Source: an uncultured Cetobacterium sp.
GTDB lineage: Bacteria > Fusobacteriota > Fusobacteriia > Fusobacteriales > Fusobacteriaceae
Length of the DNA: 64,000 nt
Direction of reading: 5' to 3'
NCBI GenBank assembly: GCA_934085975.1
Contig: CAKOHT010000006.1
Location: 7,091-71,090, forward strand
The notes under the pieces: generated by a model
Databases searched by the model: none
What the model was told of the DNA's origin: nothing
What the model saw: only the letters and a program-made list of their open reading frames with translations
Program-made: the position numbers and the translations under genes
Shown: piece by piece, positions 1-9,457 of the stretch
Layout of the letters: each line of letters opens with the position of its first letter
Numbering within the stretch: the stretch's first letter is position 1

Positions 1-1880
1 GTTACAAATTTAGGAAGTATCTTTTTTAAATCATTTAATTTATCTTCTATCCTTTTAACTCTATTGAATATATAGAAAACTTGTCCCTCACGAGCTATCT
101 CTTTCATGATAGATTCCCTAATTTCTTCTTTATTGTCACCTATAAATTTTGTTTCTATGGGTGTTCTTCCCTCTGGTGCAGTTTCTATAACAGAAATATC
201 TCTAATACCCAATAGTGCATAATTTAAAGTTCTAGGGATAGGGGTAGCTGTTAAAGTTAACATATCTACATTATGTTTCATTTTTTTTAATTTTTCTTTA
301 TCTTTTACTCCGAACTTTTGTTCTTCATCAACTACTATAAGCCCTAAATTTTTAAATTTTAAATCTCCTGATAAAACTCTATGAGTCCCAATAACAATAT
401 CTACACTCCCATTTTCAACTTTCTTTATTATTTCTTTTTGCTCCTTATCTCCACTTAACCTACTTAACAATTCAAGAGTTATCGGGTACTCTTTATACCT
501 TTCCACAAACCTATCATAGTGTTGCTGGGCTAGAACTGTTGTTGGAGCTATTATCAAAACCTGCTTTCCATCCATAACACACTTAAAAGCTGCTCTTATA
601 GCAACCTCTGTTTTTCCATAACCCACATCCCCACAGACAATTCTATCCATGACTTTTGAGGATTCCATATCTCTTTTAACATCTTTTATAGCATTTTTTT
701 GATCTCTTGTTTCTATATATGGAAATTTTTCTTCAAATTCCTCTTGCCAAACTGTATCTGGTGAAAACTTATAACCTGTATGGAGAGCTCTTCTAGCTTG
801 AATCTCTACAATCTCCTTGGCAAATTTAAGCATATCCTCTTCTAACTTTTCTCTTCTTCTTTTAAATCCTCTTCTTCCCAAATTATATAACTCAGGCGTT
901 TTACCAGTTGAGACTAAAAATCTTTCTATTTTATTTAATCCTTCAATCGGTACAAATAGTCTATCTTCATCAGCATATCTTATAGCCAAGTAATCCTTTC
1001 CATCAATCTCTTGGATTCCTAAATAAATTCCAACACCATAATTTTCATGAATGATATAGTCTCCTTCTCTAATTTGTGAGATATTTTCATATTTTACGCC
1101 ATCTTTTGCACTTAACGACTTTATCTTCTCTGTGTCTCCTTCGCTTTTAATTACATCTATTTTTTGGGAAATATTTTCTATCTTTCCATACAGTTCCCTG
1201 ATCTCATTCTCTTCATCTCTTTTTCTAACTATGGCTTCTTCCAACTTATATCTGACTATTTCAGCATTCTCTAAATAAATATCACAATTTCTATTTTTCC
1301 TTATCCTCTCTAAAAGTTCTATAAAATCTATTTTTTCTAAATTATTTTTGTTTATATACATATTTACTCTACTTATTTTTTCAAAACTTTTTTGATCCAT
1401 AATAGAAAAATACGTTATTCTATCAATCTCGTCCCCAAAATACTCCACTCTAATTGGGTGCTCCCCGTTCAAGGGATAAATATCCACAATATCCCCTCTA
1501 ACTGAAAACTCCATTCTTTTTTCTACTAAATAATTTTTTTTATATTCATTTTTTTCTAAAAGTTCTATGAGTTCCTTTCTTGTTATCCCCTCTCCTAATG
1601 ACAGAGTCAAAATATCACTATTTAAGGAATAATGTGTCAAAATACCTTCTAAAGAGGTTAAAATTATCAATTTTCTATTATTTTTTAAACTTTCTAAAAG
1701 CTGATAATTTACTCTATAATAGTCATCCTCTTCTTGAATATTTGAAAATTCAATTAAATCAATCTCCTGCTGTTCAACTATGTTTTCAAAATAAATATCT
1801 ATATTTTTATTAGAGGATCCTATATACACCACACTATTTTTATTATCTATTAAAAATTTGGGAATATCTTTTCTGAACAT
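1..1880 (-). CDS. mfd: Transcription-repair coupling factor Mfd, 5' part (partial)
   Basis: DNA translocase that removes RNA polymerase stalled at lesions and recruits UvrA. The reading frame is open from an ATG at 1880 (GGAGG just upstream) to the window edge, giving the first 626 residues. Visible elements are the UvrB-like N-terminal module, the RNA-polymerase-interaction segment (GDYIIHENYGVGIYLG), Walker A GDVGYGKTEVA at about residue 415, the DEEQ box (VVDEEQKFGVK), TATPIPRTL and the start of motif IV (EGQVFYIFNRV). In E. coli Mfd the Walker A lies near residue 630, so the N-terminal UvrB-homology part is roughly 200 residues shorter here. The C-terminal translocase lobe and UvrA-gate domain lie outside the window. 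Confidence 0.95.
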   Translation of the reverse strand, partial: MFRKDIPKFLIDNKNSVVYIGSSNKNIDIYFENIVEQQEIDLIEFSNIQEEDDYYRVNYQLLESLKNNRKLIILTSLEGILTHYSLNSDILTLSLGEGITRKELIELLEKNEYKKNYLVEKRMEFSVRGDIVDIYPLNGEHPIRVEYFGDEIDRITYFSIMDQKSFEKISRVNMYINKNNLEKIDFIELLERIRKNRNCDIYLENAEIVRYKLEEAIVRKRDEENEIRELYGKIENISQKIDVIKSEGDTEKIKSLSAKDGVKYENISQIREGDYIIHENYGVGIYLGIQEIDGKDYLAIRYADEDRLFVPIEGLNKIERFLVSTGKTPELYNLGRRGFKRRREKLEEDMLKFAKEIVEIQARRALHTGYKFSPDTVWQEEFEEKFPYIETRDQKNAIKDVKRDMESSKVMDRIVCGDVGYGKTEVAIRAAFKCVMDGKQVLIIAPTTVLAQQHYDRFVERYKEYPITLELLSRLSGDKEQKEIIKKVENGSVDIVIGTHRVLSGDLKFKNLGLIVVDEEQKFGVKDKEKLKKMKHNVDMLTLTATPIPRTLNYALLGIRDISVIETAPEGRTPIETKFIGDNKEEIRESIMKEIAREGQVFYIFNRVKRIEDKLNDLKKILPKFV

Positions 1881-1941
1881 AATATGCCTCCTAATTCTTT
1901 TACATTTTATCCTTATTATACATTATTTATCCTAAATTAAA

Positions 1942-1974
1942 AGAAAAAGAGATTGAATCACTTCAATCTCCTTT
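1942..1974 (-). terminator. Rho-independent terminator after the citrate operon
   Basis: Read on the minus strand, a GGAGATTGAA / TTCAATCTCT stem with a GTGA loop is followed by a T-run. It lies about 35 bases past the stop codon of the citrate transporter and closes the leftward operon before mfd. Confidence 0.8.
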
Positions 1975-2008
1975 CATGTATATAACTTAAAATAACTTTA
2001 GAGCTAAA

Positions 2009-3361
2009 TTATGCAAAGAATCCAAATACCATAGACCCTAGAATAAGCATCATTGCTCCTCCTACTCTTGATGAAATTTGTGCAAAAGAAATAAGCTCCA
2101 TTCTATCTGCCGCTCCAAGGACCGCAATATCTCCAGACCCACCTCTATTAGCCATACATAATCCAGCTGTAATAGCTGCCTCTACTGGATAGAATTTCAT
2201 TCTTCTAGACACTAACATAATCAATAGAACTGCTCCCAAAACTATTGCTAAAGCAATCACTAAGTTAGCTATAGATAGAGAGTTTATGATTTCTTGTACA
2301 TCTGTACCAAACCCTACTGCCCCCATTAGTACCCAAATAGTATATTTTGAAAAATATGCTTGAATCTCTTTTGACCCAGCTTTTATCGCTGCAGGAACGA
2401 TATTTAATATATTTAAAACAATCGAATAAATTACTAAAAAAGCTAATCTATGCATTTCAAAAGGAAATCCTAACGAAGTCCATATTACTCCTGATATATG
2501 CGAAAACATAAATAAAACCCCGATAAAAGCAAATGCTGACGCAAGGTCTTTTGCTGTAACTACTACCTTAGGTCCCGCCTCCTCCTTTACCGCTTCTTTT
2601 GTATCATCCAATATTAAATTTCCATTTCCTGTTAAATTTGGATGCTTCTTTCCAAGCTCTTTTAAAAATGCTCCAGTAAAAATAGCGATAACATTGGCAA
2701 TTGTTAATATAGAGATTGCAAATGCGAACCAATCCTTCGGATTTCCACCAGTTTTTTGTGCCCACATCTCTGACATAGGGATAGCTCCTGCTCCAGTTCC
2801 TCCCCCCATTATAGGTAAAACATAGTTCATAATAATATCTAAAGGTTCTTTTCCAAATAAAAGTCCTGCTCCTATTCCACCTAATGTAGCCCCAACTACT
2901 CCAATTAATATCAATGGAATATATCCCGCTATCGATTGAAGAAGAGTCTTTCTATTAACTGTTAAAACTGAACCAACTATTAAAGCTGGGATAAATAACT
3001 CTAAAAAGTTCACTGGTTGCTCACCGTAAAAAACATCAATCGCCTTTAAAACTTTTGTTGGAATTAAATTATAAGTCCCCATTACCGCTGAGGCAAAGAA
3101 TACTAAAACCGTCCCTCCTCCAATATAGTCGTTCCATATTGGAATTCTATCTCCAATTTCACCAAATAAAATACCAAATACTGCTAATATACTAAATATC
3201 ACTAGAAAATTACCTCTTAAAAAAGCTGCTTCTTTTCCACCAAAAGGTACATACACAGTTAATGCAACTATTGCTAATAATCCCAGAAACATTTGAATCG
3301 ATAATCCACTCCATTTTGACTGCTTTGGATCAAACAGTTCTTTGAAATTTTTTTGTGCCAT
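2009..3361 (-). CDS. citS: 2-hydroxycarboxylate transporter family protein, probable Na+/citrate symporter
   Basis: Inner-membrane secondary transporter of 450 residues, the usual size for the 2HCT family (CitS, MaeN, CitP, MleP). It carries the two re-entrant-loop signatures of the family: a Gly-rich loop (MGGGTGAGAIPMSEMWA, about residue 185) and a second one near the C terminus (MANRGGSGDIAVLGAA), followed by the conserved RVGGAM. About ten to eleven hydrophobic segments are visible. It is the last gene of an operon with citrate lyase and oxaloacetate decarboxylase, which makes citrate the likely substrate. The family also includes malate and lactate exchangers, so specificity and coupling ion are inferred from context. 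Confidence 0.88.
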   Translation of the reverse strand: MAQKNFKELFDPKQSKWSGLSIQMFLGLLAIVALTVYVPFGGKEAAFLRGNFLVIFSILAVFGILFGEIGDRIPIWNDYIGGGTVLVFFASAVMGTYNLIPTKVLKAIDVFYGEQPVNFLELFIPALIVGSVLTVNRKTLLQSIAGYIPLILIGVVGATLGGIGAGLLFGKEPLDIIMNYVLPIMGGGTGAGAIPMSEMWAQKTGGNPKDWFAFAISILTIANVIAIFTGAFLKELGKKHPNLTGNGNLILDDTKEAVKEEAGPKVVVTAKDLASAFAFIGVLFMFSHISGVIWTSLGFPFEMHRLAFLVIYSIVLNILNIVPAAIKAGSKEIQAYFSKYTIWVLMGAVGFGTDVQEIINSLSIANLVIALAIVLGAVLLIMLVSRRMKFYPVEAAITAGLCMANRGGSGDIAVLGAADRMELISFAQISSRVGGAMMLILGSMVFGFFA

Positions 3362-3422
3362 TTTTTCTCCCCTTATCCCTCTAAATTTATGTATATTTTT
3401 TTGTTTTACTTATTACACTGTA

Positions 3423-4973
3423 CTATCTTTTTATCTTTCTAACAACATCAATTATGCTACCATCTCTGTATTCAACAACAGCTACAATCTGTTCTTCAAA
3501 CTCTATCTCTTTCGGTTCTCCAACAATAAAATTTGCCAACTCTCGTAATTTATCCATAGTTACCAACTCTATTCCAGCTCTTTGGAATTTTTCTAATAAA
3601 TCAGTTCTAGTTGGATTTACAACTACTCCATAGTCAGTTACAACTACATCTACTGTACTTCCAGGTGTTACAACCGTTGTCACTTTATCAATTATTGTTG
3701 GTATTCTTCCTCTTGTCAATGGTGCAACTATAATTGATACATTTGCCGCCGCAGCGGTATCTGAATGTCCTCCAGAAGCCTCTCTTATAACTCCGTCTGA
3801 CCCCGATATAACATTAACATTAAAGTCTTTATCCACTTCTAAAGCACTTAAAATAACAAAGTCTAACTTATTTACAGCTGGTGAACAGTTAAATGGGTTT
3901 GCATAAAAATCAGCGCTTACTTCTACGTGCTTTTCATTTCTTCCTATTGATTCAACCGCTGCTAAATCAAAACATTGTGTATCATATAGTTGTCCCATCA
4001 ATCCTTCTTCTAATAAATCAACAAAGGCTTTTGTTATTCCTCCCAAACCAAAGCTACACTTTATATTTCTTTTTAGCAACTCTTCCCTTATAAATCTTGT
4101 TACCGCCAATGAAGCTCCACCTGAACCCGTTTGCATTGAAAATCCATCATTAAAATATCCTGACGCTAACATTACATCTAAAACTTTCTTAGCCATCAAT
4201 AGTTCTTTTGGATTTGATGTAAATCTTGTAGCTCCAGACATTATTCCATTAGGATCCCCAATTTCGTCAACCACTACTACATAATCAACTTGTGTCTGTG
4301 GGATACTCATTGGGCTATTTGGATAATCAACTAAAGTATCTGTTATTATGATTACTTTATCAGCATGAGCTGCGTCTACCTTTGCATATCCTAATGATCC
4401 ACAAAGTGATTTTCCTTTTACTCCATTAGCATTTCCCATGCAATCTGATGATGATGCTCCTAAGAACGCTACATCTATTTTTATATCTCCTTCAACAATA
4501 GCTCTTGCTCTTCCTCCGTGAGATCTTATAACTGCTGGGTAATCTCCTAACATTCCATTAGATATCTCTTTTGCTAAATCTCCTCTTAATCCACTTGAAC
4601 CTAATCTATTTACCACTCCAGATTTAATATGCTTTACAATCCCTTCGTGAGCTTTAGTGAATGAACTAGCCTCCACTCTAAGATTTTTAAATCCCATCTC
4701 GGCCAATTTATCTAAAACCATTGGTAAAACTTTATCTCCATTTCTAAAATGGTGGTGAAAAGATATAGTCATCCCATCTTTTAATCCTGAATTTCTTATG
4801 GCTTCTTCTAAAGAGTCTACAACTTTAGTTCTTTTTATAGCACCTTTTAAAGATTCTGTATTTTTATTAACAGACCCTTCAGGTTGATTAGTAAATGGAG
4901 ATTTATATGCTTTTCTTTCTCCGTAACCTTTTATTGTTTTTAAAAGATTTTCGTCAACTCTTTCATTTGTCAT
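3423..4973 (-). CDS. citF: Citrate lyase alpha subunit (citrate CoA-transferase)
   Basis: CitF swaps acetyl on the CitD prosthetic group for citrate. The 516-residue protein matches the family length and contains CitF-type blocks such as FHHHFRNGD (about residue 72), the Gly-rich MQTGSGGASLAV region and SGGHSDTAAAANVSI near residue 405. Its start codon follows the citE stop by one base, so the two are translationally coupled. With CitD and CitE it forms the cytoplasmic citrate lyase that splits citrate into acetate and oxaloacetate. The maturation genes citC, citX and citG are not in this window, so the complex must be activated by proteins encoded elsewhere. Confidence 0.95.
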   Translation of the reverse strand: MTNERVDENLLKTIKGYGERKAYKSPFTNQPEGSVNKNTESLKGAIKRTKVVDSLEEAIRNSGLKDGMTISFHHHFRNGDKVLPMVLDKLAEMGFKNLRVEASSFTKAHEGIVKHIKSGVVNRLGSSGLRGDLAKEISNGMLGDYPAVIRSHGGRARAIVEGDIKIDVAFLGASSSDCMGNANGVKGKSLCGSLGYAKVDAAHADKVIIITDTLVDYPNSPMSIPQTQVDYVVVVDEIGDPNGIMSGATRFTSNPKELLMAKKVLDVMLASGYFNDGFSMQTGSGGASLAVTRFIREELLKRNIKCSFGLGGITKAFVDLLEEGLMGQLYDTQCFDLAAVESIGRNEKHVEVSADFYANPFNCSPAVNKLDFVILSALEVDKDFNVNVISGSDGVIREASGGHSDTAAAANVSIIVAPLTRGRIPTIIDKVTTVVTPGSTVDVVVTDYGVVVNPTRTDLLEKFQRAGIELVTMDKLRELANFIVGEPKEIEFEEQIVAVVEYRDGSIIDVVRKIKR

Positions 4974-4974
4974 A

Positions 4975-5874
4975 TTACTCGTCTCCTCCTAATCTTACTC
5001 CAGCTGCCTTTGCTAATCTCAAAACATGCTCGGCTCTTTCAATAATTGGCTTATCTACCATTTTTCCATCAACTGTAAATACACCTTTGTTTTGCTCCAA
5101 AGCTTCTCTTGTCGCATCTACAATTTTCTTGGCTTTTTTTATATCAATATCTGAAGGCGTATACACTTTATGAAGTAACTCAATTTGTCTTGGATGAATT
5201 AAGGATTTTCCTGAGAACCCCATCTGCTTTATCATTGTTACTTCTTTTATAAATCCTTCATCATTATTTACATCTGAATAAACAGAATCTAGAGCATCTA
5301 TTCCAGCTGCCCTAGCTGCCATTACTATTAGTCCTCTTCCCGTAAATAGCTCTACTCCTTCTGGAGACCTATTTGTTTTTAAATTAGTTACATAATCCTC
5401 TCCACCAATAGCCATTCCAACTAACCTCTTTGAAGAAGTTGCAATCTGATAAGCATTTAAAGCACCTAAAGGGCTCTCTATAGCTACCATCAACTTTGTT
5501 GTTCCAACTGGAATTCCAGCCTCTTTTTCAATTCTTTCTACATGAGCTTCTACATCTAAAACATCTTTTGGCGTATCAGTTTTAGGTATTCTTATAATAT
5601 CTGGTTGAGCTCTTACGATAAACTCCAAATCCTCTACCCCATACTCTGTATCCAAAGCATTGATTCTCACAACCGTTTCTATATCTAAACTCTTATATAT
5701 TGGCTTCATTTTTTTTAGCATATTATAAACTAAAAATCTAGCTGAATCTTTTTCTGTCACAGCAATAGCGTCCTCTAAATCAAACATTATTGAATCTGGT
5801 CTATATATATGTACATCTTTTATTACCCCTGGATTATTTCCTGGAATAAAAAGCATTGAACGTCTTAATTTCAT
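4975..5874 (-). CDS. citE: Citrate lyase beta subunit (citryl-ACP lyase)
   Basis: HpcH/HpaI aldolase-family lyase of 299 residues that cleaves citryl-CitD to acetyl-CitD and oxaloacetate. It opens with the family start RRSMLFIPGNNPGVI, then FDLEDAIA (metal-binding acidic site), VVRINALDTEYG, and IRIPKTD near residue 95. IESPLGALNA and the metal/substrate site GGEDYV follow, with GKSLIHPRQIE near the C terminus. It lies 9 bases after citD and directly before citF, the standard CitDEF order. Oxaloacetate made here is the substrate of the decarboxylase encoded upstream in the same operon. Confidence 0.96.
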   Translation of the reverse strand: MKLRRSMLFIPGNNPGVIKDVHIYRPDSIMFDLEDAIAVTEKDSARFLVYNMLKKMKPIYKSLDIETVVRINALDTEYGVEDLEFIVRAQPDIIRIPKTDTPKDVLDVEAHVERIEKEAGIPVGTTKLMVAIESPLGALNAYQIATSSKRLVGMAIGGEDYVTNLKTNRSPEGVELFTGRGLIVMAARAAGIDALDSVYSDVNNDEGFIKEVTMIKQMGFSGKSLIHPRQIELLHKVYTPSDIDIKKAKKIVDATREALEQNKGVFTVDGKMVDKPIIERAEHVLRLAKAAGVRLGGDE

Positions 5875-5883
5875 TTCTTCCTC

Positions 5884-6165
5884 CTACTTCCAAGTAAATT
5901 TTTGTTGAGCTGCTCTTGTAACAACTGTTTGGATTCTACTTTTAATTACTGGCTCAATAGCCCCTTTATCATTAACTAAAATTTTAGCCGAAGTGACTCC
6001 AAGCTCTTTCAAACTTTCCAAAATCACCCTTCTGACATCATCTCCATACTGTCCCATTACAACACTTTCAATCTCTAATTCAATTCCTGTAGCATTTGGC
6101 TCAATTATTACGTACATATCGCTCGATTCAAGAGTACCTGCCACTGCTTTCACTTTGATTTCCAT
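5884..6165 (-). CDS. citD: Citrate lyase acyl carrier protein (gamma subunit)
   Basis: Small 93-residue acyl carrier that holds the 2'-(5''-phosphoribosyl)-3'-dephospho-CoA group. The attachment motif AGTLESSDMYV is at residues 9-19, with the modified serine expected at about position 14. A central acidic IEIE segment and the C-terminal half agree with CitD length and order. It begins 21 bases after the oadB stop, so the membrane pump and the lyase are one transcription unit. Holo-CitD formation needs CitX/CitG, which are not encoded nearby. Confidence 0.93.
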   Translation of the reverse strand: MEIKVKAVAGTLESSDMYVIIEPNATGIELEIESVVMGQYGDDVRRVILESLKELGVTSAKILVNDKGAIEPVIKSRIQTVVTRAAQQKFTWK

Positions 6166-6186
6166 CTTCTGGCCTCCACTTTATTT

Positions 6187-7305
6187 TTATTTAAACATTG
6201 CTAATAACACTCCCGCTGCTACCGCTGAACCTATAACTCCCGCTACATTTGGTCCCATAGCATGCATCAGTAAAAAATTACTTGGATTCTCCTCTTGTCC
6301 TACTTTTTGGACAACTCTAGCAGCCATTGGTACAGCACTTACTCCCGCTGCTCCTATCATGGGATTTAACGTCCCTTTGCTAAACTTACACATAACCTTT
6401 CCAAAGATTACTCCTCCTGCCGTTCCAAAAGAGAAAGCAAAAAGTCCTAAAATTATTATCTTTATTGTTGCAAGATTCAAAAATGCTTCTGCATTCGTAG
6501 TCGCTCCTACTGTCAGTCCTATAAATATTGTAATTATATACATCAATGCTCCCTTTATATGCTCCACTAAATTTGGAACAAGCCCACACTCTTTAGCTAA
6601 GTTTCCAAACATAAGCATTCCTACCAAAGGAATTGAGGATGGAATTATTAATGTCACTACTATTGTAACCACTATTGGGAAAAGTATTTTTTCTCTTTTA
6701 CTTACATTTCTAAGTTGAGTCATTTTTATCTGTCTCTCTTTTTTAGTTGTCAACAATTTAATTATAGGTGGTTGAATTACAGGTACTAATGCCATGTATG
6801 AGTATGCAGCTACCGCTATTGGTCCCAACATATGTGGTGCTAATTTTGAAGTTAAATAGATTGCTGTTGGTCCATCTGCTCCACCTATAATTCCAACTGA
6901 TGCTGCTTCATTACCATTTAACCCCAATAAAACTGCTCCTACAAAAGCCCCAAAAATTCCAAGTTGTGCTGCTGCTCCAAGAAGCAAACTCTTAGGATTT
7001 GCAATCAACGGACCAAAATCCGTACTTGCTCCAATTGCTAAAAATATTAGTGGAGGGTAAACTCCATATTTAACCCCTTGATATAAAATATTTAAAAGTC
7101 CATCTTTGTCCATTATCCCTTCGCTAATTGGTGCTGGTAAGTTCACTAGTAACATTCCAAAAGCTATAGGAAGTAAAAGATATGGCTCATATTGCTTTTT
7201 TATTGCTAAAAACAATAGGAATAGAGCAACTAATATCATAATTCCTTGATTTAGTGCTATCATTGCAATTCCCGTTGTTGCAAATAGGTTATTTAAAAAC
7301 TCCAT
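6187..7305 (-). CDS. oadB: Na+-pumping oxaloacetate decarboxylase beta subunit
   Basis: Integral membrane subunit (372 residues, about nine hydrophobic segments) that decarboxylates carboxybiotin and exports Na+. Family blocks include the region IGASTDFGPL, the Na+-site loop GIIGGADGPTAIYLTSKLAPHML near residue 140 and NPMIGAAGVSAVPMAARVVQK near the C terminus, followed by LMHAMGPNVAGVIGSA. The same family serves methylmalonyl-CoA and glutaconyl-CoA decarboxylases. The neighbouring OadA-type carboxyltransferase and citrate lyase make oxaloacetate the likely substrate. It sits between the biotin carrier gene and citD. Confidence 0.92.
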   Translation of the reverse strand: MEFLNNLFATTGIAMIALNQGIMILVALFLLFLAIKKQYEPYLLLPIAFGMLLVNLPAPISEGIMDKDGLLNILYQGVKYGVYPPLIFLAIGASTDFGPLIANPKSLLLGAAAQLGIFGAFVGAVLLGLNGNEAASVGIIGGADGPTAIYLTSKLAPHMLGPIAVAAYSYMALVPVIQPPIIKLLTTKKERQIKMTQLRNVSKREKILFPIVVTIVVTLIIPSSIPLVGMLMFGNLAKECGLVPNLVEHIKGALMYIITIFIGLTVGATTNAEAFLNLATIKIIILGLFAFSFGTAGGVIFGKVMCKFSKGTLNPMIGAAGVSAVPMAARVVQKVGQEENPSNFLLMHAMGPNVAGVIGSAVAAGVLLAMFK

Positions 7306-7334
7306 TTTAACTCCTCTCTAATTCATTCATTTTA

Positions 7335-7691
7335 TTAAGATATTGTTGCTACTAATGCTCCACCATCAACTGTATCACCTTTGCTTACAGTAATTGATTC
7401 TACAACTCCATCAACTGGCGAAACAATTGGATTTTCCATTTTCATAGCTTCCAATACTAATAAAGTGTCCCCTGCTTTTACTCTAGTTCCTGGAGTTACC
7501 TCTATAGACACCACTAAACCTTGCATAGGTGCTTCAACTTTTGTTCCACTTCCTGTTGGCGTAGCCACCGAAGTAGGTACTGCTGTAGTTGTCGATTGAG
7601 GTGTTGTTATTGTTCCATTTATCTCCTTAACTGATTCTACTTCTACTTCATATACTTTTTCTCCAATTTTAACTTTATATACTTTTATCAT
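7335..7691 (-). CDS. Biotin carboxyl carrier subunit of the Na+ pump (separate polypeptide)
   Basis: A 118-residue protein with a short N-terminal beta region, then a flexible Ala/Pro/Thr linker (about residues 28-48), then a biotinyl domain with the invariant AMKM site ([11 protein letters not shown], Lys about 86). It carries CO2 from the carboxyltransferase to the beta subunit. In Klebsiella the biotin domain is fused to the end of OadA; here it stands alone, as in GcdC and MmdC type pumps. It lies between the gamma and beta subunit genes. The identity as biotin carrier is certain; the name depends on which decarboxylase nomenclature is used. Confidence 0.92.
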   Translation of the reverse strand: MIKVYKVKIGEKVYEVEVESVKEINGTITTPQSTTTAVPTSVATPTGSGTKVEAPMQGLVVSIEVTPGTRVKAGDTLLVLEAMKMENPIVSPVDGVVESITVSKGDTVDGGALVATIS

Positions 7692-7709
7692 CTTTAGTTA
7701 CACTCCTAT

Positions 7710-8015
7710 TTAATTTAATTCTTTTATCCCTATAACTCTTACATTGGCATCTTTATCTTCTCCAGCTGCCTCTATACACGCTACCATCATTGCTACTCTC
7801 ATCTCTTCATTTGTTATTTTAGATGGATCAAACTTTTCTCTTTCAACTTTTTTTGCCGTTGGTACAACTTTTTTTATCTCTTGATTTTTTTCTGCTGGGA
7901 TATATTTAAACAGAGAAAGAACAAAAGCTAATATAGCTAATATTATGAACACAACTAACATACTTATCAAAGTTATTTCAAAAGATGTTATAAGTGATAT
8001 TGCCCCTTTAAACAT
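7710..8015 (-). CDS. oadG: Oxaloacetate decarboxylase gamma chain-like membrane subunit
   Basis: A 101-residue protein with one long N-terminal membrane helix (about residues 10-36) and a charged cytoplasmic tail. This matches the OadG/MmdD family, which anchors the carboxyltransferase to the beta subunit and often binds Zn2+. Sequence signatures in the family are weak, so the call rests on size, topology and its place directly after the OadA gene and before the biotin carrier. The C-terminal part (EEMRVAMMVACIEAAGED) resembles the tail that decarboxylase gamma/delta chains use to contact partner subunits. Confidence 0.8.
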   Translation of the reverse strand: MFKGAISLITSFEITLISMLVVFIILAILAFVLSLFKYIPAEKNQEIKKVVPTAKKVEREKFDPSKITNEEMRVAMMVACIEAAGEDKDANVRVIGIKELN

Positions 8016-8039
8016 TCTTATAAATCATTCTCCTTTCAA

Positions 8040-9425
8040 CTAAAAAATTATATTTATACTTCTATACTCTTTTTCCTCTTTAGATTTACCTCTGTTTTCT
8101 AAATATGGTTTAGCAATTTGTGGAAACATAGCATACATCAAAACATCTTCTGGACTTTTTGCCAATCCACCTATCTCCTTTGCAATCTCAGCGTATTCAG
8201 GTTTTAGAAGATCTGCAGGTCTTCCTGTAAATACTGATTCATCTCCAATAATCTTTCTCTTTATCTCTTCAGATATCGGTGCTGGAGATTTTCCATAAAG
8301 GCCTTTCACATAATCCTTTATCTCTTTTGGTATCATCTTATATCTTTCCCCAGTCAACACATTAAATACGGCTTGAGTTCCTACCATTTGACTCAACGGT
8401 GTTACTAACGGTGGATATCCCAAGTCCTCTCTGACTCTCGGAATCTCCTTTAAAACGTCCTCATACTTATCTGCTGCTTTTTGAGCTGTCAATTGAGAAA
8501 CCAGATTTGATAACATTCCACCTGGCAATTGGTACTCTAAAATACTTGGTTCAACAAAATAAGCTTGCATATTTAATATTTTTTCATCCATATATTTTTT
8601 TCTAATTGGCTTAAAGTATTCTGCAATCTCTTTTAAAAGTGATAAATTAAGTTCTGGATCCCTTTCCCCACCCTCAAAAGTTCTAACCATAGATTCTGTT
8701 GCAGGTTGTGCAGTTCCCCCAGCAAAAGTTGAAATTGATGTATCAATAATATCTATCCCAGCATCTACAGCTCTTAAATAAAGCATACTTGCTATTCCAC
8801 TTGTTGCATGAGTATGTAACTCCAATGGCACATTGATTACCGATTTAATCTCTCGTATCAAATTATATCCTGTTTCAGGTAATAATATCCCTGCCATATC
8901 CTTTATAACAATTGAATCAGCTCCCATACTTTCCATCTCTTTTGCTAACTCTTTGTAGTACTCCGTTGTGTGAATAGGACTTATTGTATAGGCGATTGAA
9001 AGTTGACAATGCCCACCATATTTTTTAGTAGCTTCCGCCGCTACTTTTAAGTTCCTTGTATCATTTAATGCATCAAATATTCTAATTATATCAATACCAT
9101 TCTCTATCGATTTTTTTACAAATTCCTCCACTATATCATCAGCATAATGTCTATATCCTAAAAGATTCTGACCTCTCAATAGCATCTGCAATTTCGTATT
9201 TTTAGCTCTCTTTTTTATCTCTCTCAATCTCTCCCAAGGATCCTCATTTAGAAATCTAATACAAGCATCAAAAGTGGCTCCTCCCCAAACTTCTAATGCG
9301 TGGTATCCTACTTCATCCATTTTTTCTACAATTGGAAGGATCTCTGCAGTTGTCAACCTTGTAGCTATTAGAGATTGATGTCCGTCTCTTAGACAAGTCT
9401 CTGTTATTTTAACTTTATTTTTCAA
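8040..9425 (-). CDS. oadA: Oxaloacetate decarboxylase carboxyltransferase subunit (alpha)
   Basis: Transfers CO2 from oxaloacetate to biotin in the cytoplasm, yielding pyruvate. Family blocks include TETCLRDGHQSLIATR at the N terminus, LRGQNLLGYRHY, the active-site lysine segment IVIKDMAGIL, and the HxH metal site ELHTHATSG. The C-terminal half is the post-HMGL domain (LPGGMLSNL). The biotinyl domain is absent and is supplied by the separate carrier gene. The open frame reaches 9512, but the TTG there lies in the -35 box. The TTG at 9425 has AAGGAGG five bases ahead and gives MKNKVKITET, the usual start of OadA, so I chose it (461 residues). Confidence 0.93.
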   Translation of the reverse strand: MKNKVKITETCLRDGHQSLIATRLTTAEILPIVEKMDEVGYHALEVWGGATFDACIRFLNEDPWERLREIKKRAKNTKLQMLLRGQNLLGYRHYADDIVEEFVKKSIENGIDIIRIFDALNDTRNLKVAAEATKKYGGHCQLSIAYTISPIHTTEYYKELAKEMESMGADSIVIKDMAGILLPETGYNLIREIKSVINVPLELHTHATSGIASMLYLRAVDAGIDIIDTSISTFAGGTAQPATESMVRTFEGGERDPELNLSLLKEIAEYFKPIRKKYMDEKILNMQAYFVEPSILEYQLPGGMLSNLVSQLTAQKAADKYEDVLKEIPRVREDLGYPPLVTPLSQMVGTQAVFNVLTGERYKMIPKEIKDYVKGLYGKSPAPISEEIKRKIIGDESVFTGRPADLLKPEYAEIAKEIGGLAKSPEDVLMYAMFPQIAKPYLENRGKSKEEKEYRSINIIF

Positions 9426-9457
9426 AATATCCTCCTTGGTATTCGGTGTCCCGTATT

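Noticed and set aside
5993-6718. 241-codon rightward frame across citD and oadB
   Set aside because: Both leftward genes match known families over their full length, so this is a shadow frame.
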